In this document: piece by piece, positions 1 to 5,942 of the stretch
Position numbering within the stretch: position 1 is the stretch's first letter
Layout: each line of letters begins with the position of its first letter
Assembly: GCA_030431355.1 (NCBI GenBank)
Contig: JAUIJG010000257.1
Coordinates: 1-7,615 of the forward strand
Length of the DNA stretch: 7,615 nucleotides
Reading direction: 5' to 3'
Source: a bacterium
GTDB lineage: Bacteria > Cyanobacteriota > Vampirovibrionia > Obscuribacterales > Obscuribacteraceae
Translations under genes and position numbers: made by a program
Notes under the pieces: generated by a model
What the model saw: only the letters and a program-made list of their open reading frames with translations
Told to the model about the DNA's origin: nothing
The model's database searches: none

Positions 1-48
1 AATTATGGACCGCCTTCCGAGGAAGTACCGGACGATTACCTTGAGTAG
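1..48 (+). CDS. C-terminal end of an unrecognised upstream gene (partial)
   Basis: Reading from the first base, an open frame gives the 15 residues NYGPPSEEVPDDYLE and then TAG at 46-48. The tail is acidic and proline-containing, and nothing in it identifies a family. It is called a gene end mainly because its stop directly abuts the ATG of the SUFU gene at 49, an arrangement typical of translationally coupled genes in one operon. Because bacterial SUFU proteins can be immunity proteins, this could be the end of a cognate toxin, but that is inference. With only 16 codons visible, a chance open frame cannot be excluded. Confidence 0.5.
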   Translation, partial: NYGPPSEEVPDDYLE

Positions 49-723
49 ATGGATGCCAGGGAAAAAAGCCGGGAGAAAGATACTGCTAATCCGGGCGGCC
101 CGACCCTGGAAGAGCAACATTTGGCGGTGCTTGCCTATGGTCCTGACCCGACCCGACCCTACTGGACCTATGTAACGGCTGGTCTGGCCAGCCCCTGGAT
201 GCAAACTGAGAGTCAGGAAGTTTCCGGATTCGGTTGTGAGCTGATGATTAAGAGCCCTGTGGATCTGCCCTGGGTTCCGCAACTTTTGCGGACCCTGGCC
301 TTCTATGTCTTCAACCATGCCGGATTGCTTAATCCCGGTGTGAGAATCAGCCTCAACAATTCAATCTCCCAGGGCGACAAGTCGGAGCTTCGTCATGCAT
401 TTGTCTGGTACGCGGATGAAGTACCCAACGATTGGTATCAACTTCCCTCCGGGGGATTCGGCATATTTGCTATTGTCGGAATCACTGATGGTGAGCTGGA
501 GTATGCCAATTCGGTGGAGGAGTATGGAACCTGGTGTATCCAGGAGATCCTCCGCTATGCCGGTCATGGCCAGATAACCGATCCGACCAGGGACTGTGTC
601 ACCAGAAAAGAAGGCATCGAAGAAGCTCTCGCAACTATGAAGGCGAAAGCCGACTCTTTCCGGGAGATAAGCCCGGTGGAGGAGAGAAGCGATGATATCG
701 ATGATTTCGAGATCTCTATTTAA
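49..723 (+). CDS. Suppressor of fused (SUFU) domain protein
   Basis: This 224-residue soluble protein has no signal peptide or membrane segment. Residues about 25-170 resemble the bacterial SUFU domain (Pfam SUFU, PF05076). They include a VLAYGPDP...WTYVTAGLASPW segment (about 27-50), the EL.I..P.DLPWVPQLLRTLAFYVFN helix (about 64-90) and an FGIFAIVGITDGELEYA strand-turn (about 136-153). The C-terminal 50 residues are charged, ending in an acidic EERSDDIDDFEISI tail. In bacteria the SUFU superfamily has been described as immunity proteins of polymorphic toxin systems, among other roles; no direct activity can be read from the sequence. The ATG follows the upstream stop with no gap and lacks a good Shine-Dalgarno (only GAG at 43-45, too close), so start by coupled reinitiation is likely. 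Its stop lies 8 bases from the convergent epimerase gene. The family call is fairly secure; the role is open. Confidence 0.82.
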   Translation: MDAREKSREKDTANPGGPTLEEQHLAVLAYGPDPTRPYWTYVTAGLASPWMQTESQEVSGFGCELMIKSPVDLPWVPQLLRTLAFYVFNHAGLLNPGVRISLNNSISQGDKSELRHAFVWYADEVPNDWYQLPSGGFGIFAIVGITDGELEYANSVEEYGTWCIQEILRYAGHGQITDPTRDCVTRKEGIEEALATMKAKADSFREISPVEERSDDIDDFEISI

Positions 724-731
724 CTGAGCGA

Positions 732-1799
732 CTACTTATTAGGAATGAGGCTGGCTGCCGTGGCGGTCTCTTTCGGCACCGCGTCGGTCTTGGTCCAATA
801 GTGCGCTCTGTGTTTGTCATAGAACTGAATGGTTTTCTTGATTCCGTCCGCCAGGGTGGTGGTAGGCTCCCAGCCAACTATGCGACGGATTTTAGAGATA
901 TCTGAGTAGAAATCACCCGGTTCCTGGGCTTTTCTCTCCGGGGAGAATTCGGCGAACTCCCATTTGCCTCTTCCTGCTTGCTCTATGATTGTTTTAACCA
1001 GCTCCACAAAGCTGACCGGAATGTCCGAGCCGACATTGAAGATCTCTCCGTAGGCTTCTTCAACGATTGCGGACTTGATGATAGCTTCAACCGTATCGTC
1101 CACATAGCAAAAATCACGAAGGATGCTTCCGTCACCGAAAACTTTTATGGTGTCATTGTCCATGGCCAGGCGCACAAACCAATTGCAAACACCGAAACGG
1201 GAGTGCATCATCTGGGAGCGTGGACCATATATATTGCTAAGTCTGAGCAGTACTGAGCGGATACCGTGTACATCGTTATAGACTTTGATTATCTTCTCTG
1301 CTGTCAGATTTGAAATTTCGTAGATACCCTTTGGATTGGTTGGGGCTTCTTCATTAACCGGCAGAGATACTGAAGGTCCGTACTGACCCCGGGTTCCGGT
1401 GTAGACAACAATCGCCCGGGGATTAAACTTGCGAAGCGCCTCCATAAGAATGGCAGTGCCGGTGATATTGATCTCGATATCCGGGAAGGGATTGGAGAGG
1501 CTCATCAAATGGCACACCTGACCAGCCAGATGGAAGACATAATCTTGATCTTTGACCAGGTAGATTATCGCGTTTTCATCCCTGAGGTCTGAATAGTTTA
1601 TACGTACCTTGTCTTTAATGGGATCGATGTTGAATTCATTTCCGCCATAGTCGGAGATCATGGCGTCCATGACTGTAACGTTGGCTCCGGCTTTCACCAG
1701 GCGTAATGCCAGGTTGGAGCCGATGAAGCCCATCCCGCCTGTGATGAGCACCGATTTACCTTTGAACTTCTCGTCGATATTATTTTGGTCTGCCGTCAT
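732..1799 (-). CDS. NAD-dependent epimerase/dehydratase (extended SDR), nucleotide-sugar type, atypical active site
   Basis: This 355-residue extended short-chain dehydrogenase/reductase is probably a nucleotide-sugar epimerase or dehydratase. The Rossmann glycine motif GGMGFIG is at 21-27, and Asp45 at the end of the second strand (VTVMDAM) predicts NAD rather than NADP. FHLAGQV at 89-95, LRLSNIYGPR and the substrate-side FGDGSILRDFCYVDD are typical of the WcaG/GalE and CDP-tyvelose-epimerase-like group. The catalytic YxxxK appears as Tyr160-E-I-S-Asn164, so the lysine is missing. The upstream Ser/Thr region reads YTGTRGQYG. The frame stays open to an ATG at 1904, but the extra 35 residues do not look like the family. 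ATG 1799 puts the Rossmann fold at the usual distance and has GAAGAG 12 bases upstream; a candidate extended -10 lies at 1895-1900. The gene diverges from the aminotransferase gene and probably shares its pathway. Substrate is unknown. Confidence 0.87.
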   Translation of the reverse strand: MTADQNNIDEKFKGKSVLITGGMGFIGSNLALRLVKAGANVTVMDAMISDYGGNEFNIDPIKDKVRINYSDLRDENAIIYLVKDQDYVFHLAGQVCHLMSLSNPFPDIEINITGTAILMEALRKFNPRAIVVYTGTRGQYGPSVSLPVNEEAPTNPKGIYEISNLTAEKIIKVYNDVHGIRSVLLRLSNIYGPRSQMMHSRFGVCNWFVRLAMDNDTIKVFGDGSILRDFCYVDDTVEAIIKSAIVEEAYGEIFNVGSDIPVSFVELVKTIIEQAGRGKWEFAEFSPERKAQEPGDFYSDISKIRRIVGWEPTTTLADGIKKTIQFYDKHRAHYWTKTDAVPKETATAASLIPNK

Positions 1800-1825
1800 G
1801 ATGATTAAAAGCTCTTCATTAAAAT

Positions 1826-1850
1826 AGGCGTAAGCGCCTGCCGTCTGGCA
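1826..1850 (-). promoter_or_regulatory. Two adjacent small hairpins in the epimerase 5' leader
   Basis: On the minus strand, TGCC/GGCA arms with an AGAC loop (1850-1839) are followed at once by AGGCG/CGCCT arms with a CTTA loop (1839-1826). The second stem runs straight into ATTTTAAT, so it resembles a very small intrinsic terminator just before the GAAGAG ribosome-binding stretch and the ATG at 1799. The stems are only 4 and 5 bp, and the two share base 1839. Attenuation is possible but weakly supported. Confidence 0.3.
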
Positions 1851-1861
1851 AGTATGACTGG

Positions 1862-1884
1862 TTTGGTGAACAAATATCACCAAA
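1862..1884. promoter_or_regulatory. Interrupted palindrome, candidate operator
   Basis: TTTGGTGA (1862-1869) and TCACCAAA (1877-1884) are perfect inverted repeats of 8 bp around a 7-base AT-rich centre, ACAAATA. The size and symmetry suit a dimeric repressor or activator. On the minus strand it lies just downstream of the candidate -10 at 1895-1900, where a bound protein would block the epimerase promoter. The same element would form a hairpin in that transcript. The symmetry is seen directly; the operator role is inferred and no regulator gene is in the window. Confidence 0.55.
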
Positions 1885-1894
1885 TTGAAGAATG

Positions 1895-1923
1895 ATTTTA
1901 CCATGCTGCCGGGGGCTTCGCAG
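1895..1923 (-). promoter_or_regulatory. Candidate promoter for the epimerase gene
   Basis: On the minus strand TAAAAT (1895-1900, 5 of 6 to TATAAT) is preceded by TGG, making an extended -10. A poor -35, CTGCGA (1918-1923), sits 17 bases upstream. Transcription would start near 1888, giving a leader of about 90 bases to ATG 1799. It would also exclude the longer start at 1904, which lies upstream of the -10. Confidence 0.4.
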
Positions 1924-2000
1924 GGTTCTCAAGCCTCTGTTAACTGGCGTGGAGGGAATTGATACCTCTCTCATTCAGGTTTCAATTAAGTAGTCATTAA

Positions 2001-2028
2001 TTCGAATCGATCTCTTTTCTTCTATATT
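2001..2028 (+). promoter_or_regulatory. Candidate promoter for the aminotransferase-glycosyltransferase pair
   Basis: TATATT at 2023-2028 matches the -10 consensus at 5 of 6 positions. TTCGAA at 2001-2006 is a weak -35 (3 of 6) at 16-base spacing, inside the 8-bp palindrome ATTCGAAT (2000-2007). The start would fall near 2035, giving a leader of about 60 bases to GTG 2095. The call rests on sequence resemblance only. Confidence 0.35.
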
Positions 2029-2094
2029 GTTGTGTCTGAGATTCTCGTAGAAGCCTTTTCCGGCAAGATCAATAAATAAGGATTCAATCGCAAG

Positions 2095-3291
2095 GTGAAA
2101 GTCCAGTTTGGGGATTTGAAGTCCCATTACGCAACTTATAAAGAACAGTTGGACCAGGCCGTAAGCCGGGTTCTTGAGAGCGGCTATTTTATCCTCGGGC
2201 CTGAGTTGAAAGCCTTTGAAGAGAGCTTTGCTAAATTCCTCGGCTACAAAGAGTCTGAGCCATTTGTGGTCGGTTGCGGTTCCGGTACCGATGCAATCTA
2301 CCTGGCCCTGGCGGCCGGTGGAGTCGGTCCTGGTGATGAAGTGATTGCTCCATCCCACACAGCCGTTCCCACCATCTGTGCCATCAGAATGACTGGTGCT
2401 ACGCCTGTCTTTGTGGATATCTGCCCGGAAACCCAATTGATAAATCCTGCACAAATTGAAGCGAAGATTACAGACAAAACCAGAGCCATCGTACCGGTGC
2501 ATCTCTATGGACAGATGGCTGATATGGAAGCTATCTGTAGTCTTGCTGAGAAGCACAATCTATTTGTTGTGGAAGACTGTGCCCAGTCCACCGGAGCTAC
2601 CCAGAAGGGTAAACAGTCAGGAACGATTGGTGAATTTGGCGCCTTTAGTTTCTACCCAAGCAAGAACCTTGGCGCGTTTGGTGATGCCGGTGCGGTGTCT
2701 TGCAAGACCAGAGAGTCTTATGAGCGATTGGTCAAATTGAGAAATTATGGACAATCCAAGCGTTATTACAATGATATAGAGGGTGTGAATAGTCGACTTG
2801 ATGAGATGCAAGCGGCAATCCTCGCTGTTCAATTGCCTTTTGTGGCTCAATGGAATAAGCGTAGGCAGGAGATCGCCTCCCGTTATGACGCCGGTCTCAA
2901 GTCGGTTCTTCCTGTTCCCAAAGTTGCCCGCAACAATGAGCATGTTTATCATCTCTATGTAATTCAAACGGATCAGCGCGAAGCACTCATGGATTTCTTA
3001 AATGAGCGTTCCATTCAAACTCTGATTCACTATCCTGTGCCGGCTCACAGGCAGGATGCATATAACTATTTAAACTATCAAAAGGGGAGTCTGCCTGCCA
3101 CGGAACATGCCGTGGAAAGGATTCTCAGTCTTCCTATGTATCCCGGTTTGACAGATGATCAGGTGGATTTTGTAATCGAATCCATTTGTGAATTCTTCAA
3201 GTCCGGTAAGTGCGAGACCCCGAAACCTAGTAAGGAGCAAAACCTAGATGTCGACAGGAAGCCTGACCAGGTCGCCTCTTCAGTCAGCTAG
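2095..3291 (+). CDS. DegT/DnrJ/EryC1/StrS family PLP-dependent sugar aminotransferase
   Basis: This 398-residue cytosolic enzyme transfers an amino group, usually from glutamate, to a keto-sugar nucleotide. The fold-type-I features are clear: GSGTDAI (62-68) for PLP phosphate binding, GPGDEVIAPSHTAVPT (78-93), VPVHLYGQ (133-140), VEDCAQ with Asp161 and Gln164, and FSFYPSKNLGAFGDAG with Schiff-base Lys190. The HLYGQ and YPSKNLGA style resembles the dTDP-3-keto-sugar transaminases (QdtB/FdtB/TylB-like), but substrate cannot be fixed. The start is GTG at 2095; an in-frame TAA at 2077-2079 leaves no room for an earlier one, and AAGGA at 2078-2082 lies 12 bases upstream. The conserved domain seems to end near residue 372. 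The polar tail beyond it is encoded partly in the 44-base overlap with the next gene. The neighbouring epimerase and glycosyltransferase support a role in making an amino-sugar glycan. Confidence 0.93.
   Translation: MKVQFGDLKSHYATYKEQLDQAVSRVLESGYFILGPELKAFEESFAKFLGYKESEPFVVGCGSGTDAIYLALAAGGVGPGDEVIAPSHTAVPTICAIRMTGATPVFVDICPETQLINPAQIEAKITDKTRAIVPVHLYGQMADMEAICSLAEKHNLFVVEDCAQSTGATQKGKQSGTIGEFGAFSFYPSKNLGAFGDAGAVSCKTRESYERLVKLRNYGQSKRYYNDIEGVNSRLDEMQAAILAVQLPFVAQWNKRRQEIASRYDAGLKSVLPVPKVARNNEHVYHLYVIQTDQREALMDFLNERSIQTLIHYPVPAHRQDAYNYLNYQKGSLPATEHAVERILSLPMYPGLTDDQVDFVIESICEFFKSGKCETPKPSKEQNLDVDRKPDQVASSVS
3232..3250 (+). promoter_or_regulatory. Shine-Dalgarno and start of the glycosyltransferase inside the aminotransferase gene
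   Basis: AAGGAG at 3232-3237 sits 10 bases before ATG 3248-3250, both within the 3' end of the aminotransferase reading frame. This strong site decides the start of the overlapping GT2 gene and implies independent initiation rather than only read-through coupling. Confidence 0.75.
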
Positions 3292-4000
3292 AACTGAAGT
3301 CGGTGAACAAATTCGTTTATCCTCTTTGTCGCTGATCATACCGGCGTACAATGACGAGCAGACTATCGGTCGTCTTTTGATGGATGCCGGCAGATTGTTG
3401 CCTTCGGTTAGCGAGGACTATGAGATCGTGGTCTGCAACGATGGCAGCTCCGACAATACTCTTCAGGTGATCAAAGATATGGCGGAAGAGAATCCCCGTA
3501 TTCACGTGATCAATCATCCCAGCAACAAAGGCTTCGGTGCCACCATACGTGAATTGTATTTGTCCGGTAGAAATGACTATATCTTTTCTCTGCCCGGTGA
3601 CTATCAGTATGCCCCGAAAGAGCTTTTAACCATGGTCAAAGGCTTGATTGAAAATGACTTCGTCATCGGCTGGCGTGTTCAAAGAAACGATCCGCCCCGC
3701 CGCAAGCTACAATCCCTTGTCTACAATTTTATGCTCAGGCTCTTCTACGGAAATCGCAACAAAGATGTGAACTCAATCAAATTGTTTCGTAGAGAGATTC
3801 TGGAAAATATCGAACTTCGTTCCGAAAGTCCTTTTGTTGATGCGGAGCTTTGTATTCGTGCAGCTCATGCCGGTTACAAGGTAGTGGAGATTCCAATCGA
3901 ACACTTGCCCCGTATGACCCAGGGGGCTTCCGGCGGAAAGTTGTCTATAATCCTGGACACTTTCTCCGACCTTATAAATATGCGTAAGACATTTAAATAA
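3248..4000 (+). CDS. Family 2 glycosyltransferase (DPM1/polyprenyl-phosphate glycosyltransferase-like)
   Basis: This 250-residue GT-A fold glycosyltransferase would move a sugar from a nucleotide donor to an acceptor such as a polyprenyl phosphate or a growing glycan. Visible motifs are SLIIPAYNDE (28-37), VVCNDGSSDNT (61-71) for nucleotide binding, NKGFGATIREL (93-103) and LPGDYQYAP (115-123), where Asp118 should hold the metal. The first Asp of the usual DxD is Pro here, a pattern I believe occurs in a subset of DPM1-like enzymes. DAELCIRAAHAGYKVVEIPIEHLPR follows at about 198-222, typical of the family. There are no C-terminal membrane segments, so it is probably cytosolic or peripheral. 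The start overlaps the aminotransferase gene by 44 bases in another frame and is supported by AAGGAG at 10-base spacing. Residues 1-26 precede the fold and look unconserved. Confidence 0.9.
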   Translation: MSTGSLTRSPLQSARTEVGEQIRLSSLSLIIPAYNDEQTIGRLLMDAGRLLPSVSEDYEIVVCNDGSSDNTLQVIKDMAEENPRIHVINHPSNKGFGATIRELYLSGRNDYIFSLPGDYQYAPKELLTMVKGLIENDFVIGWRVQRNDPPRRKLQSLVYNFMLRLFYGNRNKDVNSIKLFRREILENIELRSESPFVDAELCIRAAHAGYKVVEIPIEHLPRMTQGASGGKLSIILDTFSDLINMRKTFK

Positions 4001-4037
4001 GCGCGAATTTCAATTTCCTGTCCATTATCCAGTTAAA

Positions 4038-4058
4038 TGAAGCTCTTCCAGGGCTTCA
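4038..4058. terminator. Hairpin in the convergent gap, possible bidirectional terminator
   Basis: TGAAGCTC (4038-4045) pairs with GGGCTTCA (4051-4058) as an 8-bp stem with one G-T pair and a 5-base loop. It lies between the stops of the GT2 gene (4000) and the TPR gene (4068), where both transcripts should end. There is no U-run on the plus strand. On the minus strand the stem is followed by TTTAACT, so efficiency as an intrinsic terminator is doubtful. Confidence 0.45.
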
Positions 4059-4067
4059 CCGCTCCTT

Positions 4068-5861
4068 CTACTGTTGAAAGGAGTCCGGCGCCTGGGGTCT
4101 GAACTTTGTTCTGGTGAGCACGTTTTTGTTACCGGGGACGCTGCTCTGTCTGCGATACATGGCTCCATAAAGCCTGCGTACTTCGGTGGTTTTCGGATGG
4201 TTGTTTCCGAAAAGTTCTTGATAGAGCAAAATAGCTTTTTTGAAATCTGCTTTGGCTTCTTTCCACTTATATTGAACAGAATCGTTTACGCCCTGGGAGG
4301 CAAGAACTTCTCCATATTCCGGGGTTTTTGTTCTGCCGTTGTTCTCCAGGATCTTTCTTGCACGACTTAATAGGAGTCTGGCTTTGTCAGATTGTTTTAG
4401 CCAGGCAAAAGCTGTGCCCGTGGTGGTCAAGGTAGGAACCAGCTCAATACTTGTGGGGCCGTACAGCACCTCTCTTCTTGAAGTTACCGGTCCACCAATT
4501 TGAATCGCTCTCTTATAATCTCTGAGCATCAAGTACAGTCTTGATTTTGCTTCCAGAACATCCAGAACGGCGGGGCTGTCGCCGCCTAATCTTTTTGCCT
4601 CAATCTTCCAGGCATGGTTCAGAAGCGGCTCTACTCCGCTTGTCACACCCTGGTTTAGATGCGCGATTGCCAGAGTAGCCGTGGCCCTGGCAATCCAGGG
4701 GCTGGTTTCTGCTACGGTTCTGGCCAGGATCTCATAACCCTTGGTGGCACAAGCGACGGATTTCGAATAGTTCTCTAACTCCAGATAGTAAACGGCTAGT
4801 TTCACGAGAGTATTGCCTATGATGGCACTGGCAGGCTCAAGTTTGCTCTGCTGAATCTTGTGTGCTTCTTCCAGTGTGGCTGCGGCGCCTTTGTAATCGC
4901 CCTTGTCTGCTAGCTCTTCAGCTTTGACTTCAAGAAAAGCCGCCTTGCTTAAAGCATCACTGGCGGTGAGTTTCTCTTCCAGCGATTTGCGCTCTTTGCT
5001 GAAGCGATAAAGAATTGACGCGTAGCGTGGATCTTTTAGAGCGAACTTTTCAAAAGAACCAAAGATTTGAGCTGCCTCCTTGAGACTGCTTTCGCCCTCT
5101 TTGATCTTTCCTTCTGTTTCATTCAAAAGTGACTTTGTGGCAAGAATCTTGGCTTTTAAAAGTTCTTTTGAAGAGGAGACAGGGGAGGCTTCAAGGCGAA
5201 ATTCCGAGGGTTCATCCGCCAGAGATTTCACCATATACAATGCTTCGTTCAGTAACTCTCCTGACTGATTGAGTTCTCCCTGGGTGACTAGCATTCTGGC
5301 ATTTATATTGAGCAGCTCGGTTTCCAGGTATGGAAGAGAGCCTCCCACAGAGAGATCCCTTACGGTACTCATGCCTTGCTTGACGATGTAGCCTGCTTCT
5401 TTATATTGCCCACCTTCATCGAGAACATCGGAAAGCAAAAATAGTATTCTCGCTTTCCGGGCAAATTCCTTCTTGTCGTCTTCTTTGGGCTTGCACATTC
5501 CTTGAGCGAACTTTAGGGTTCTCTCGGCTTTGTACATATCTCCCAATTGCCGCTGGGCGATAGAAAGCCTCTCCAGGACTTCCTGCAACTGGGGTATGTG
5601 TTCATTTCCCCTCAGCTCGGTCACCATTTTTTCAAGAGTGGCCCTCGCTTCTTCAAAACTACCGTCTTTGAGCTGCTGGTCAACGGCTTCCAATTTCACG
5701 TCGATGGCGGCGTTGTTCTTTTTATCTGATTCAGATGCGGCGGTCTCTGCTTCTGTACTCTCTTGAGCGTTAGCTATCGGAAGGTATTGAAAGGAACAGA
5801 GACTGCCTGCCATTGCGATGGCTGTCAGTGAGCAAAATACTTTTAGTTTCTTTCTGGTCAT
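4068..5861 (-). CDS. Exported tetratricopeptide-repeat (TPR) protein
   Basis: This 597-residue protein has a Sec signal peptide: basic MTRKKLK, a hydrophobic stretch (8-28) and a likely cleavage after ANA (30-32). The C in GSLC does not make a proper lipobox, so a soluble exported protein, periplasmic in a Gram-negative cell, is more likely than a lipoprotein. The rest is almost all helical repeat. TPR-like units are visible near 54-82, 94-122, 137-165, 310-340, 349-382, 391-420, 475-505 and 517-550. The C-terminal ones have the roughly 42-residue spacing and GxxHPxT turn (FGNNHPKTTE, 551-560) of kinesin-light-chain-type TPRs. A linker at 33-55 is rich in E, S, A and K. No catalytic domain is present, so a scaffold or protein-binding role is likely but the partner is unknown. 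The frame extends to ATG 5924, but ATG 5861 has GAGGAAAGAGG ending 10 bases upstream and begins the signal peptide exactly. Confidence 0.85.
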   Translation of the reverse strand: MTRKKLKVFCSLTAIAMAGSLCSFQYLPIANAQESTEAETAASESDKKNNAAIDVKLEAVDQQLKDGSFEEARATLEKMVTELRGNEHIPQLQEVLERLSIAQRQLGDMYKAERTLKFAQGMCKPKEDDKKEFARKARILFLLSDVLDEGGQYKEAGYIVKQGMSTVRDLSVGGSLPYLETELLNINARMLVTQGELNQSGELLNEALYMVKSLADEPSEFRLEASPVSSSKELLKAKILATKSLLNETEGKIKEGESSLKEAAQIFGSFEKFALKDPRYASILYRFSKERKSLEEKLTASDALSKAAFLEVKAEELADKGDYKGAAATLEEAHKIQQSKLEPASAIIGNTLVKLAVYYLELENYSKSVACATKGYEILARTVAETSPWIARATATLAIAHLNQGVTSGVEPLLNHAWKIEAKRLGGDSPAVLDVLEAKSRLYLMLRDYKRAIQIGGPVTSRREVLYGPTSIELVPTLTTTGTAFAWLKQSDKARLLLSRARKILENNGRTKTPEYGEVLASQGVNDSVQYKWKEAKADFKKAILLYQELFGNNHPKTTEVRRLYGAMYRRQSSVPGNKNVLTRTKFRPQAPDSFQQ

Positions 5862-5896
5862 TGAGAGTCTGCCTCTTTCCTCGGATCGCCGCTTCC

Positions 5897-5938
5897 AAAA
5901 CAATTCAAATATACCAGCATCCATCTTGAGATGCCTGG
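5897..5938 (-). terminator. Hairpin plus T-rich tail just after hemL
   Basis: On the minus strand, four bases after the hemL stop, CCAGGCATC (5938-5930) can pair with GATGCTGG (5921-5914), with one bulged G and an 8-base loop. A T-rich run, TATATTTGAATTGTTTT, covers 5913-5897. Shape and position suit an intrinsic terminator for hemL, though the stem is only moderately GC-rich and the tail is interrupted. If it works, the TPR gene 36 bases further on needs its own promoter or depends on read-through. Confidence 0.45.
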
Positions 5939-5942
5939 TCGC

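Larger units (their letters stand above)
1800..2094. promoter_or_regulatory. Divergent intergenic control region between epimerase and aminotransferase genes
   Basis: These 295 bases separate the two divergent start codons (1799 minus, 2095 plus). I find no convincing gene here; open frames crossing it are antisense to, or N-terminal run-on of, the flanking genes. It holds a candidate promoter for each arm, a perfect interrupted palindrome at 1862-1884, two short hairpins at 1826-1850 in the epimerase leader, and the aminotransferase ribosome binding site. The rest (about 1924-2000) shows no structure I can name. Confidence 0.7.

Noticed and set aside
660..676. CCGGG...CCCGG inverted repeat near the end of the SUFU gene
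   Set aside because: Only 5 bp arms inside coding sequence with no T-rich tail. Too weak to call a terminator.
1800..1904. In-frame 35-residue N-terminal extension of the epimerase from ATG 1904
   Set aside because: The added residues do not look like the family, would place the Rossmann motif unusually far in, and cover the palindrome and candidate -10. ATG 1799 is the better start, though not proven.
1975..2556. 193-codon open frame on the minus strand opposite the aminotransferase start
   Set aside because: It is antisense to a clearly conserved gene, has no recognisable domain and is explained as a shadow of that gene's codon pattern.
2617..2967. 116-codon minus-strand open frame inside the aminotransferase gene
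   Set aside because: Fully antisense to conserved coding sequence, no family resemblance and no convincing ribosome site.
3098..3115. Perfect 6+6 inverted repeat CCACGG...CCGTGG
   Set aside because: It is well inside the aminotransferase coding sequence, has no T-run and is not near a gene boundary, so chance is the simplest explanation.
5862..5924. In-frame 21-residue extension of the TPR protein from ATG 5924
   Set aside because: It would bury the signal peptide behind a charged leader and lies over the best ribosome binding site, which points to ATG 5861.
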